Of a stretch of 64,000 bases of DNA, positions 56,083 to 64,000 are shown one piece after another. The stretch covers positions 295,001 to 359,000 of the forward strand of contig NZ_JAOPHT010000001.1 in the NCBI RefSeq assembly GCF_025515305.1, read 5' to 3'. The translations under genes and the position numbers were made by a program. Each line of letters opens with the position of its first letter. Positions within the stretch are counted from its first letter, which is position 1. Below the pieces are notes generated by a model. The model saw only the letters and a list, made by a program, of their open reading frames with translations. It was not told where the DNA came from and made no database searches. The DNA is from Roseicyclus sediminis. Its GTDB lineage: Bacteria; Pseudomonadota; Alphaproteobacteria; Rhodobacterales; Rhodobacteraceae.

Positions 56083-57834
56083 ATGTCCGATACCTTGCAC
56101 CCCATGACCGGAGCGCGTGTTCCCCGTCTTTCCTGGCCCGACCGGTTCGCCGCGCTCGGCGCGGGCTTCGGGCCGCGTGCGCGCGGTTTTCTCTGGCGTC
56201 CGGAGCCTCGGTTCCCCGGCTCGGTCGTCGCCGGGCGGCAACTCATGGCGGGCAACTTCCGTTTCGGGGGCGCCCTCCTCGATGCGCCGGGCCAGAGCCC
56301 CTGGGCCCTTTCCGCCCCGAACGAGGCCTTTTCCGACGCGCTGCATGGCTTCGAATGGCTGGGCGATCTCGCCGCGCTGCCCAAGGCCGAGGGGCGCGCG
56401 ACCGCGCAGGCCTGGGTGCTGGACTGGGCACGGCGCTACGGGCGCGGGCGCGGACCGGGATGGACACCCGACCTGACGGGCCGGCGGCAGATCCGGTGGA
56501 TCACCCATGCCCTGTTCCTCCTGAACGGCATGGAGCGCGCCGAAAGCCGCGCCTTTCACCGAACGCTCGGCCGTCAGGCGTCCTTCCTCCTGACGCGCTG
56601 GACCCATGCGACGCCCGGCCTCGCCCGGTTCGAGGCGCTGGCCGGTCTGATCTATTCCTCCGCGGCACTCATGGGCATGGAACGGCAACTCGACCCCGCG
56701 CTCGACGCGCTCGCCCGCGAGTGCGCCCGCGAGATCGACGCCGAGGGCGGCATCGCCACGCGAAATCCCGAGGACCTGCTCGAGGTCTTCATCCTCCTGA
56801 CCTGGATCGCGCAGCTTCTGGCCGAAACGGGCCGTGCACCCGACCCGGCCGTGGACAGCGCGATCCTGCGCATCGCGCCGACCCTGCGCAGCCTGCGCCA
56901 CGCCGACGGCAGCCTCGTGCGCGCCCATGGCGGCGGACGCGGCGCGCCGGGGCGGCTGGTGGCCGCGCTGGTGCAGTCGGGCGTGCGGCCGACGCAGGTC
57001 AAGGGACTGGCCATGGGCTTCGCCCGGCTGGCGCAGGGCCGTGTCACCGTGATCGCCGATGCCGCGCCGCCCATGCTGGGGCCGCGCAGCACCACCGCCC
57101 ATGCCGGAACGCTGAGCTTCGAGCTGACCTCGGCCGAGGATCCGGTGATCGTCAACTGCGGCTCCGGCGCGAGGTTCGAGCCCGAATGGCGGCTTGTCGG
57201 GCGCGCAACCGACAGCCATTCCACCCTTGGCCTTCAGGGGCACGCCTCGTCCCGGTTCGGTCCCGGGTCGACCGGCCTCGACGATCAGCGCCCCCCTCTG
57301 TCGGAAGGCCCCACCGAGGTCCTCGTGCAGGAGCAGGCGACCGAGGCGGGCCAGGGAGTGACCATGTCCCATGACGGCTGGCGCCGAAGCCATGGGCTTA
57401 CGCATCTGCGCAACCTCGCGCTGGAGGACCAGGGCACGCTTCTGCGGGGCGAGGACGCGCTCGCCGCCTTTACGCCCGCGGACCGCGCCGTCCTCGACAC
57501 CGTCTACCGGCGGCTTCCCTCGGACACGGGGCTGCGCTACGCGCTGCGCTTCCATCTCCACCCCGATGTCACGGCGGCGATCGACATGGGTGGCACCGCG
57601 GTGTCGCTGACACTGAAAAGCGGGGAGACCTGGGTTTTCCGCCATTCCGGCAACGGCGAACTGGCCCTCAAACCCTCGGTCTATTTCGACAGCCGCCGCC
57701 TGCGGCCGCGCGCGACAAAACAGATCGTTCTGTCCGCCCGCATGAAAGGGTATGGAACCGTCGTGGGCTGGAGCCTCGCCCGCCCCATCGCCTTCCTGCC
57801 CGCTGGCCGCCTCGGCGCGGCGCGGCGCGACTGA
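56083..57834 (+). CDS. heparinase II/III-family protein
   Basis: 583 residues. An alpha/alpha-toroid N-terminal part (~1-300, [36 protein letters not shown]) precedes a beta-sandwich with [33 protein letters not shown] and [18 protein letters not shown]. No signal peptide is evident, unusual for a polysaccharide lyase. The gene sits between rsmB-like and purH in roseobacters. The substrate is unknown; the His residues of the lyase site (SHSTL, GLTH) are kept. Confidence 0.85.
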   Translation: MSDTLHPMTGARVPRLSWPDRFAALGAGFGPRARGFLWRPEPRFPGSVVAGRQLMAGNFRFGGALLDAPGQSPWALSAPNEAFSDALHGFEWLGDLAALPKAEGRATAQAWVLDWARRYGRGRGPGWTPDLTGRRQIRWITHALFLLNGMERAESRAFHRTLGRQASFLLTRWTHATPGLARFEALAGLIYSSAALMGMERQLDPALDALARECAREIDAEGGIATRNPEDLLEVFILLTWIAQLLAETGRAPDPAVDSAILRIAPTLRSLRHADGSLVRAHGGGRGAPGRLVAALVQSGVRPTQVKGLAMGFARLAQGRVTVIADAAPPMLGPRSTTAHAGTLSFELTSAEDPVIVNCGSGARFEPEWRLVGRATDSHSTLGLQGHASSRFGPGSTGLDDQRPPLSEGPTEVLVQEQATEAGQGVTMSHDGWRRSHGLTHLRNLALEDQGTLLRGEDALAAFTPADRAVLDTVYRRLPSDTGLRYALRFHLHPDVTAAIDMGGTAVSLTLKSGETWVFRHSGNGELALKPSVYFDSRRLRPRATKQIVLSARMKGYGTVVGWSLARPIAFLPAGRLGAARRD

Positions 57835-57890
57835 CAAAGGACCCGCGCGGCTCGACACTCGCCCGCGCCACCGCAAGGACTGCCTGCCCA

Positions 57891-59477
57891 ATGACGAACG
57901 TGCCCCTCCGCCGCGCCCTGATCTCCGTGTCCGACAAGACCGGCCTCGTGGACTTCGCCACCACGCTCGCGGGCCGTGGCGTGGAGATCCTGTCCACCGG
58001 CGGAACCGCCAAGGCGCTGCGCGAGGCCGGGCTGGACGTCACCGACGTGGCCGAGATCACTGGCTTTCCCGAGATGATGGACGGACGGGTGAAGACGCTG
58101 CACCCCAAGGTGCATGGCGGTCTTCTGGCCCTGCGCGACGACCCGGCGCATGTCGCCGCGATGGAGGCGCACGGGATCGCGCCCATCGACCTTCTCGTGG
58201 TCAACCTCTACCCTTTCGAGGCGACCGTCGCGGGCGGCGCCGACTATGCCACGGCGATCGAGAATATCGATATCGGCGGCCCCGCCATGATCCGCGCGGC
58301 GGCCAAGAACCACGCGCACGTCGCGGTCGTGACCGACCCCGAAGACTACGCGGCGCTTCTGGAGGCGCTCGCCGCGCATGACGGCGCCACGCCCTACACC
58401 CTCCGCCAGAGGCTCGCGCTGACGGCCTATTCCCGCACCGCCGCCTATGACGCCGCCGTGTCGGGCTGGCTGTCGCAGGCCATCGGCGAGGGGACACCCC
58501 GCCGCCGCGCCTTCGCCGGAACGCTCGCCGCGCCGCTGCGCTACGGCGAGAACCCGCACCAGTCGGCCGCCTTCTACCTCGACGGTTCAAACCGTCCGGG
58601 CGTCGCCACCGCGACCCAGCACCAGGGCAAGGAGCTGTCCTACAACAACATCAACGACACCGACGCGGCCTTCGAACTGGTGGCCGAGTTCCATCCCGAT
58701 GACGGGCCGGTCTGCGCCATCATCAAACACGCGAACCCCTGCGGCGTCGCGCGCGGCAAGACACTCGCCGAGGCCTATTCCCGCGCCTTCGACTGCGACC
58801 GGACCTCGGCCTTCGGGGGGATCGTCTCGCTGAACCGGACGCTGGATGCCGACACCGCCGAACGGATCGTGGAAATCTTCACCGAGGTCGTGATCGCGCC
58901 CGACGCGACCGAGGACGCCCGCGCGATCTTCGCCACGAAAAAGAACCTGAGGCTGCTGACCACCGGCGGCCTGCCCTCCCCGACCGAACCTTCGCTGACC
59001 TACCGGAACGTGGCGGGCGGCTTCCTCGTCCAGGACAAGGACGTGGGCCGGATCGAGGAGGAGATGCTGCGCGCCGTCACCCGTCGCCATCCCTCGCCAC
59101 GCGAGATGGCCGACATGATCTTTGCCTGGACCGTGGCCAAGCACGTGAAGTCGAACGCCATCGTCTACGCCAGGGACGGCGCGACCGTCGGTATCGGCGC
59201 CGGGCAGATGAGCCGGGTCGATTCGAGCCGCATCGCCGCGCGCAAGGCGCAGGACATGGCCGAGGTGCTCGGCCTTACCGAAAGCCCCGCCAAGGGCGCG
59301 GTCCTCGCCTCCGACGCGTTCTTTCCCTTCGCCGACGGTCTCCTGACCGCGGCCGAGGCCGGCGCGACGGCGGTGATCCAGCCCGGCGGCTCGATGCGTG
59401 ACGCCGAGGTGATCGGGGCCGCCAACGAGGCGGACCTCGCCATGATCTTCACGGGAATGCGTCATTTCCGGCACTGA
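57891..59477 (+). CDS. purH: bifunctional AICAR transformylase/IMP cyclohydrolase
   Basis: 528 residues, full length. N-terminal IMP cyclohydrolase ([47 protein letters not shown]) and C-terminal AICAR transformylase ([60 protein letters not shown]). It makes IMP, the last two steps of purine synthesis. Confidence 0.97.
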   Translation: MTNVPLRRALISVSDKTGLVDFATTLAGRGVEILSTGGTAKALREAGLDVTDVAEITGFPEMMDGRVKTLHPKVHGGLLALRDDPAHVAAMEAHGIAPIDLLVVNLYPFEATVAGGADYATAIENIDIGGPAMIRAAAKNHAHVAVVTDPEDYAALLEALAAHDGATPYTLRQRLALTAYSRTAAYDAAVSGWLSQAIGEGTPRRRAFAGTLAAPLRYGENPHQSAAFYLDGSNRPGVATATQHQGKELSYNNINDTDAAFELVAEFHPDDGPVCAIIKHANPCGVARGKTLAEAYSRAFDCDRTSAFGGIVSLNRTLDADTAERIVEIFTEVVIAPDATEDARAIFATKKNLRLLTTGGLPSPTEPSLTYRNVAGGFLVQDKDVGRIEEEMLRAVTRRHPSPREMADMIFAWTVAKHVKSNAIVYARDGATVGIGAGQMSRVDSSRIAARKAQDMAEVLGLTESPAKGAVLASDAFFPFADGLLTAAEAGATAVIQPGGSMRDAEVIGAANEADLAMIFTGMRHFRH

Positions 59478-59494
59478 GGCCGAGGGACAGGCGA

Positions 59495-59968
59495 ATGCGG
59501 TTATTCTATTTCTCGGCGCTCTTCTGGTTCATCGCCGACCAGCTCTCGAAATACCTCGTCCTGCACTGGGCGGGCCTGATCGAGCATGGCGTGATCGAGG
59601 TGGTCCCGCCTTTCCTGGTCTTCCGGCTCGGCTACAATACCGGCATCAATTTCGGCCTGATGGCCGGCGGCCCCGAGCTGACGCGCTGGATCCTGATCGG
59701 CATCGCCTTCGCGATTTCCGCCTGGCTCTGGTGGTGGGCGAAGACCGGTCTCACGCGGGGGATCGCGCTGATCTCGGCCGGCGCCGTGATCGGCGGGGCA
59801 TTCGGCAACGCGCTCGACCGGCTGTTGCAGGGCGCCGTCGTGGACTTCCTCAACATGTCCTGCTGCGGGATCCAGAACCCCTTCGCTTTCAACGTGGCCG
59901 ATGTCGGGATCGTCGTGGGCGCTCTCGGTCTGCTGATCTTCGCCGATGGGGCGAAGAAGGAGTCGTGA
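59495..59968 (+). CDS. lspA: signal peptidase II
   Basis: 157 residues, four helices. Catalytic Asp pair: GNALDRLLQGAVVDFLNM and FAFNVADVGIVVGALGLL; early LFWFIADQLSKYLVL is the family start. It removes lipoprotein signal peptides; the next gene encodes a lipoprotein. 17 bases after purH. Confidence 0.95.
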   Translation: MRLFYFSALFWFIADQLSKYLVLHWAGLIEHGVIEVVPPFLVFRLGYNTGINFGLMAGGPELTRWILIGIAFAISAWLWWWAKTGLTRGIALISAGAVIGGAFGNALDRLLQGAVVDFLNMSCCGIQNPFAFNVADVGIVVGALGLLIFADGAKKES

Positions 59969-60015
59969 CGCCGCCCGCGCGATGCGCTAGAGGGAGGGTC
60001 GCAAAGGAGGGGCGC

Positions 60016-60525
60016 ATGCCGCGACTGAGATCATCCGCCATTCTGGGCGCCTCGATGCTGGCGCTCGCCGCCTGCAGCACGGGTACGCCGCAGCTGATGA
60101 ACCTGCGCAACACAGAGGAAGGCCCGGACGAGTTCGCCGTGCTGCCGACCGAGCCCCTGCAGATGCCCGAGAGCTTCGCTTCGCTGCCCGAACCCACGCC
60201 CGGCGCACCGAACCGCGTCGATCCGAATCCCGAGGCCGACGCCATCGCTGCGCTCGGTGGCAACCCGGGCCGCGCCTCGGGCGCGAGCGGCGGGCTGGTC
60301 AGTTACGCCACGCGTTTCGGGGTGAGCGGTGACATCCGCCCGGTGCTTGCCGCCGAGGACGAGGAATTCCGCCGCCGGAACAACGGCCGGATCCTCGAAC
60401 GCATGTTCGGCACGACCGTCTATTTCGAGGCTTATCGCCGGCAAGCGCTGGACCGTTACGCGGAACTCGAGCGACTGCGGCGCATGGGCGTGCGAACGCC
60501 CGCCGCACCGCCGCCTGCCGAGTGA
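60016..60525 (+). CDS. DUF3035 outer-membrane lipoprotein, possibly BamF
   Basis: 169 residues from the ATG at 60016 (AAAGGAGGGGCGC). Lipobox LALAAC with Cys21. The mature part is Pro/Glu-rich with DEFAVLPTEPLQMPESFASL, and a C-terminal coiled region ERMFGTTVYFEAYRRQALDRY. I recall the family being linked to the alphaproteobacterial BAM component BamF; that is recalled knowledge, not visible in the sequence. It follows lspA by 47 bases. Confidence 0.8.
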   Translation: MPRLRSSAILGASMLALAACSTGTPQLMNLRNTEEGPDEFAVLPTEPLQMPESFASLPEPTPGAPNRVDPNPEADAIAALGGNPGRASGASGGLVSYATRFGVSGDIRPVLAAEDEEFRRRNNGRILERMFGTTVYFEAYRRQALDRYAELERLRRMGVRTPAAPPPAE

Positions 60526-60619
60526 TCTCCGGTTTTCACGCCTGCGTCATGCGCTGTTGATGCGGCGGTCCGCGCGCATATCTCTCCCCGACAACGCCGC
60601 AACGACGGGAGGCTTCCTC

Positions 60620-62002
60620 ATGCTGCGCCGCATCGCCCTCGGATTTGTCCTGACGCTCGCCACGACGGCGGTTCAGGCGGCCGAGAACGCCACCGAATTC
60701 TTCCTCGACAACGGCATGCAGGTCGTCGTGATCGAGGATCATCGAAGCCCCGCCGTGGTGCACATGGTCTGGTATCGCGCGGGGGCCGCCGACGAACCGC
60801 CCGGCGTCTCCGGCGTGGCGCATTTCCTCGAACACCTCATGTTCAAGGCCACCGACGAGCTTGAAAGCGGCGCCTTCAGCCGCATCGTCGAGGAGAACGG
60901 CGGCTCAGACAACGCCTTCACGTCGTGGGACTACACCGGCTATTTCCAGCGCGTCGCCGCCGACCGCCTCGGCCTGATGATGGAAATGGAGGCCGACCGG
61001 ATGCGCGACCTCCGCTTCGCCGACGAAGAGGTCGTGACCGAGCGCAGCGTGATCCTCGAGGAGCGTTCCGAGCGAGTCGATTCCACCCCCGGCGGGCTCT
61101 TCAACGAACAGATGCGCGCGGCACTCTTCCTCAATCATCCCTACGGCGTCCCGATCATCGGCTGGCGCCACGAGATGGAAGACCTCGACCGCGAGGCGCT
61201 GGTGTCCTTCTACGAGGACCACTACTGGCCCAACAACGCGATCCTGATCGTCGCGGGCGACGTGACCCCCGACGAGGTCCGCGCACTGGCGGAGGAGCAT
61301 TACGGCCCGATCCCCGCCAATCCCGACATCGCCGAGCGTGTCCGCCCGCAGGAGCCGCCCCAGATCGCCGACCGGCGCGTCATCTTCGAGGACGAGCGGG
61401 TGGCGAACCCCTACGTCGCCCGCGCCTATCCCGTCCCGGCGCGCGAACCCGGCGATCAAAGGCGCGCCGCCGCGCTGACGATGCTGGCCCAGGTTCTGGG
61501 CGGATCCGGGCAGACCTCGATCCTCGCCCGCCGCCTGCAGGTCGAGGAGGAGCGCGCGCTCTATGCCGCTGCCTTCTACGACTCCACCAGCTACGATCCC
61601 TCCAGCTTCAACCTCGTGAACGTGCCGGTCCCCGGCATCTCGCTGGAGGAGGCCGAGGCCGATCTGGACCGCATCCTCGCCGCGTTCCTGGAGGAAGGCA
61701 TCGACCCCGAGCAGTTCGAACGGATCAAGTTCCAGATCGAGGCTTCGCAGATCTACGAGGAAGACAGCGTGCAGGGCCTCGCCCGAAGCTATGGCGTCGC
61801 GCTGACCAGCGGCTTGACCGTGGCCGATGTCGAGGCATGGCCCGATGTCTTGGCCGCCGTCACGATCGACGAGGTCATGGCCGAGGCCCGGACGCTCTTC
61901 ACCGAGACCCGCTCGGTCACGGGCTACCTGATGCGGCCTGACGAGGAAGCCGCCGCAACCATCGAACCGGCAAGCGCCGAGGCGCAGGAGGCCATGCAAT
62001 GA
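60620..62002 (+). CDS. M16 zinc protease, catalytic subunit
   Basis: 460 residues, signal peptide ~1-20 (AVQAAE). HxxEH zinc motif His68-Phe-Leu-Glu71-His72 (GVAHFLEHLMFKATD), with the distal Glu in MMEMEADRMRDL. Start preceded by GGGAGGCTTCCTC. It cleaves peptides or secreted proteins in the periplasm as a heterodimer with the next gene product, whose start overlaps this stop (ATGA). Confidence 0.92.
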   Translation: MLRRIALGFVLTLATTAVQAAENATEFFLDNGMQVVVIEDHRSPAVVHMVWYRAGAADEPPGVSGVAHFLEHLMFKATDELESGAFSRIVEENGGSDNAFTSWDYTGYFQRVAADRLGLMMEMEADRMRDLRFADEEVVTERSVILEERSERVDSTPGGLFNEQMRAALFLNHPYGVPIIGWRHEMEDLDREALVSFYEDHYWPNNAILIVAGDVTPDEVRALAEEHYGPIPANPDIAERVRPQEPPQIADRRVIFEDERVANPYVARAYPVPAREPGDQRRAAALTMLAQVLGGSGQTSILARRLQVEEERALYAAAFYDSTSYDPSSFNLVNVPVPGISLEEAEADLDRILAAFLEEGIDPEQFERIKFQIEASQIYEEDSVQGLARSYGVALTSGLTVADVEAWPDVLAAVTIDEVMAEARTLFTETRSVTGYLMRPDEEAAATIEPASAEAQEAMQ

Positions 62003-63315
62003 TCCCCCGTCTGTTCGGCCTGCTGACCGCGGCCATCCTCGTACTTCCGAGCCTGGCCCGCGCCATCGAGATCCAGGAAGTGACCTCCCCCGGAGGGATC
62101 GAGGCCTGGCTGGTTGAGGATGACACGATCCCCTTCGTCGCCATCGACATCTGGTTCAACGGCGGCGCCTCGCTCGATGCCGAAGACAGCCGGGGCGCGG
62201 TACACCTGATGACCGGTCTTCTGGAAGAAGGTGCTGCGGACATGGACGCGCGCGCCTTCGCCGAAGCGGTCGAAGGCCTCGCCGCCGGGTTCGAGTTCGA
62301 CGTCTACCGCGATGCGCTGACGGTCTCGGCTCGGATGCTGACCGAGAACCGCGACGCCGCCGCCGATCTTCTGCGCGCGGCGCTGGTCGAGCCGCGCTTC
62401 GACGCCGATGCGGTGGAACGGGTGCGCGGACAGGTCCTGTCGATCCTCGACGGCGACGACCGCGACCCGGACGAGCTTGCCTCCCGCGCATTCAACCGCC
62501 TCGCCTGGGGCGACCATCCCTATGGCAGCGCGCTGGAAGGCACCCGCGAAAGCGTGTCTGCCCTGACCCGCGACGACCTTCTGGCCGCGCATCGTGCGGT
62601 GCTGGCCCGCGACCGCGTGGTCGTCGGCGCCTCGGGCGATATCACGGCGGAGGAACTCGGCCTCCTGCTTGACCGCATCCTCGGGGACCTGCCCGCCGAA
62701 GGCGCGCCGATGCCCGAGATCGCGGACTACCAGCTTCCGTCCGGAACGACGGTCATCGACTTCCCCTCGCCGCAGTCGGTCGCGCTGTTCGGGCATGAGG
62801 GCATCGCGCGCGACGATCCCGATTTCTTCCCCGCCTTCGTGCTGAACCAGATCATGGGGGGCGGCAACTTCCGCTCGCGCCTGATGCAGGAGGTCCGCGT
62901 CGCGCGCGGCCTGACCTACGGGATCTATTCCTACCTCGCCACGGCCGAATACGGGCAGACGATGGGCGGACGCTTCTCCTCCTCCAACGACCTCGTGGCC
63001 GAGGCCATCGCGGTCATCCGCGAGCAATGGGCGGACGTGGCCGCGAATGGCGTCAGCGACGAGGAACTGGAGGCCGCGAAACGCTATCTCACCGGCGCCT
63101 ACCCGCTGCGTTTCGACGGCAACGGTCGGATCGCGGGCATCCTCGCGGGGATGCAGGCCGACGGGATGCCGGTGGACTACATCCTGTCGCGCAACGACTA
63201 TGTGGAGGCCGTGACCGCCGAGGATGTGCGCCGGGTGGCGGAACGACTGTTGCAGCCCGACGCGCTGCATTTCGTCGTCGTGGGGCGCCCCGAAGGCCTC
63301 GACGCTTCGAACTGA
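61999..63315 (+). CDS. M16 protease, non-catalytic partner subunit
   Basis: 438 residues, signal peptide ~1-22 (LARAIE). The HxxEH place reads HLMTGLLEEG, so zinc cannot bind. It keeps the Arg/Tyr substrate-binding pair typical of inactive M16 partners (VRVARGLTYGIYSYLAT) and the NQIMGGGNFRSRLMQE block. It pairs with the catalytic subunit as in other bacterial PqqL/M16B couples. Confidence 0.9.
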   Translation: MIPRLFGLLTAAILVLPSLARAIEIQEVTSPGGIEAWLVEDDTIPFVAIDIWFNGGASLDAEDSRGAVHLMTGLLEEGAADMDARAFAEAVEGLAAGFEFDVYRDALTVSARMLTENRDAAADLLRAALVEPRFDADAVERVRGQVLSILDGDDRDPDELASRAFNRLAWGDHPYGSALEGTRESVSALTRDDLLAAHRAVLARDRVVVGASGDITAEELGLLLDRILGDLPAEGAPMPEIADYQLPSGTTVIDFPSPQSVALFGHEGIARDDPDFFPAFVLNQIMGGGNFRSRLMQEVRVARGLTYGIYSYLATAEYGQTMGGRFSSSNDLVAEAIAVIREQWADVAANGVSDEELEAAKRYLTGAYPLRFDGNGRIAGILAGMQADGMPVDYILSRNDYVEAVTAEDVRRVAERLLQPDALHFVVVGRPEGLDASN

Positions 63316-63369
63316 GGCGGGGCCTCCGGACCTTTCCGAATCTGCACGGGGCATGCTAGGTATCGTGGC

Positions 63370-64000
63370 ATGCCCCTTGGAGACCCCAACATAAGCGCAT
63401 TCGACGGCGGGACACGCCCCGTCATCCGGCAACTCGACGATGCCGCGATCAACCGTATCGCGGCCGGCGAGGTGGTGGAACGGCCCGCGAGCGCCGTGAA
63501 GGAGCTTGTCGAGAACGCGCTCGACGCGGGTGCACGGCGGATCACGGTGGAGGTGGCACAGGGCGGCAAGACGCTGATCCGGGTCACCGACGACGGATGC
63601 GGCATGGGGCCCGGCGACTTGCCGCTCGCGCTCTCGCGGCACGCGACGTCGAAGATCGACGGCACCGACCTGCTCAACATCACGAGTTTCGGTTTCCGGG
63701 GCGAGGCGTTGCCCTCTCTCGGCGCGGTCGGGCGGCTTTCGATCACGAGCCGGGCGGGGGGCGACGGCGCACATCGGGTCGAGGTATCGGGCGGAACCAT
63801 GGGCGCGGTGAAGCCCGCCGCCCTTACCCGGGGCACCATCGTGGAGTTGCGCGACCTCTTCCACGCCACGCCCGCGCGGCTGAAGTTCCTCCGCTCAGAC
63901 CGGGCGGAGATGCAGGCGATCACCGACGTGGTGAAGCGCCTTGCCATGGCTGAGCCGGGCGTGGGCTTTACCCTGAAGGATGCCGAGGACGACCGCGTGA
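63370..64000 (+). CDS. mutL: DNA mismatch repair protein MutL, 5' part
   Basis: 210 residues visible; runs off the right edge with no stop. GHKL ATPase: [29 protein letters not shown] (split; the Asn), [24 protein letters not shown] and [18 protein letters not shown], which define MutL. The start is the ATG at 63370; a short non-homologous N-terminal stretch ([17 protein letters not shown]) precedes the conserved core. Confidence 0.93.
   Translation, partial: MPLGDPNISAFDGGTRPVIRQLDDAAINRIAAGEVVERPASAVKELVENALDAGARRITVEVAQGGKTLIRVTDDGCGMGPGDLPLALSRHATSKIDGTDLLNITSFGFRGEALPSLGAVGRLSITSRAGGDGAHRVEVSGGTMGAVKPAALTRGTIVELRDLFHATPARLKFLRSDRAEMQAITDVVKRLAMAEPGVGFTLKDAEDDRV

Noticed and set aside
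61924..63864. 646-residue minus-strand frame opposite the M16 partner gene and mutL
   Set aside because: Spans two real genes and the gap between them, with no domain or ribosome site.

Overview
The window is high-GC DNA with dense genes. It reads as a chromosomal segment of a Rhodobacteraceae (Roseobacter-group) alphaproteobacterium. The grounds are the RpoE/ChrR singlet-oxygen module beside a flavin amine oxidase/DUF1365 operon, a 41-residue L36, a DNA polymerase IV with a Cys4 N-terminus, DUF3775 and DUF3035 proteins, and the block rsmB-like / heparinase-like / purH / lspA / DUF3035 / two M16 proteases / mutL. I see no prophage, transposase, integrase, CRISPR array or rRNA. One tRNA (Val-GAC) is present. 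The assignment rests on gene content recalled from the families, not on a search.

Layout. 1-14 kb: a partial FMN-binding glutamate-synthase-like gene, two tandem fasciclin proteins, an alpha/beta hydrolase, clpB with a clear heat-shock promoter, pyrF, an SPFH/NfeD pair, DNA polymerase IV, an N-formylglutamate amidohydrolase, tRNA-Val with rpmJ, a degenerate-caspase/peptidoglycan-binding-like protein, and RidA and EF-hand proteins. 14.3-26.7 kb: the main accessory system. It is a branched-chain-amino-acid-type (HAAT) ABC importer with an acyl-CoA synthetase at its 5' end, a phenylacetate-CoA-ligase-like enzyme at its 3' end and small membrane proteins between. A PAS hybrid histidine kinase and an OmpR-type regulator are divergent from it. 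Together they suggest sensing, import and CoA activation of an unidentified carboxylic acid.

26.7-36 kb: an M20 amidohydrolase, a histidine phosphatase, a saccharopine dehydrogenase, then the rpoE-chrR module and the divergent oxidoreductase/DUF1365/MFS/SDR operon. The two sides are separated by back-to-back sigma-E-like promoters. The ChrR homologue has lost both cysteine zinc ligands of its anti-sigma domain, and I rate this the most striking observation in the window. 36-44 kb: kbl-tdh (threonine catabolism), two small membrane proteins, an RluA-type pseudouridine synthase, an aldehyde dehydrogenase, a 1-Cys peroxiredoxin and two tandem L,D-transpeptidases.

44-64 kb: mostly core functions (pnp, rpsO, truB, rbfA, dapB, SDHAF4-like, rsmB-like, purH, lspA, M16 protease pair, partial mutL). 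Among them are an RTX protein, a fluoroacetate-dehalogenase-like hydrolase and several secreted proteins of unknown role. Two intergenic copies of a conserved double-hairpin repeat follow dinB and the saccharopine dehydrogenase gene.
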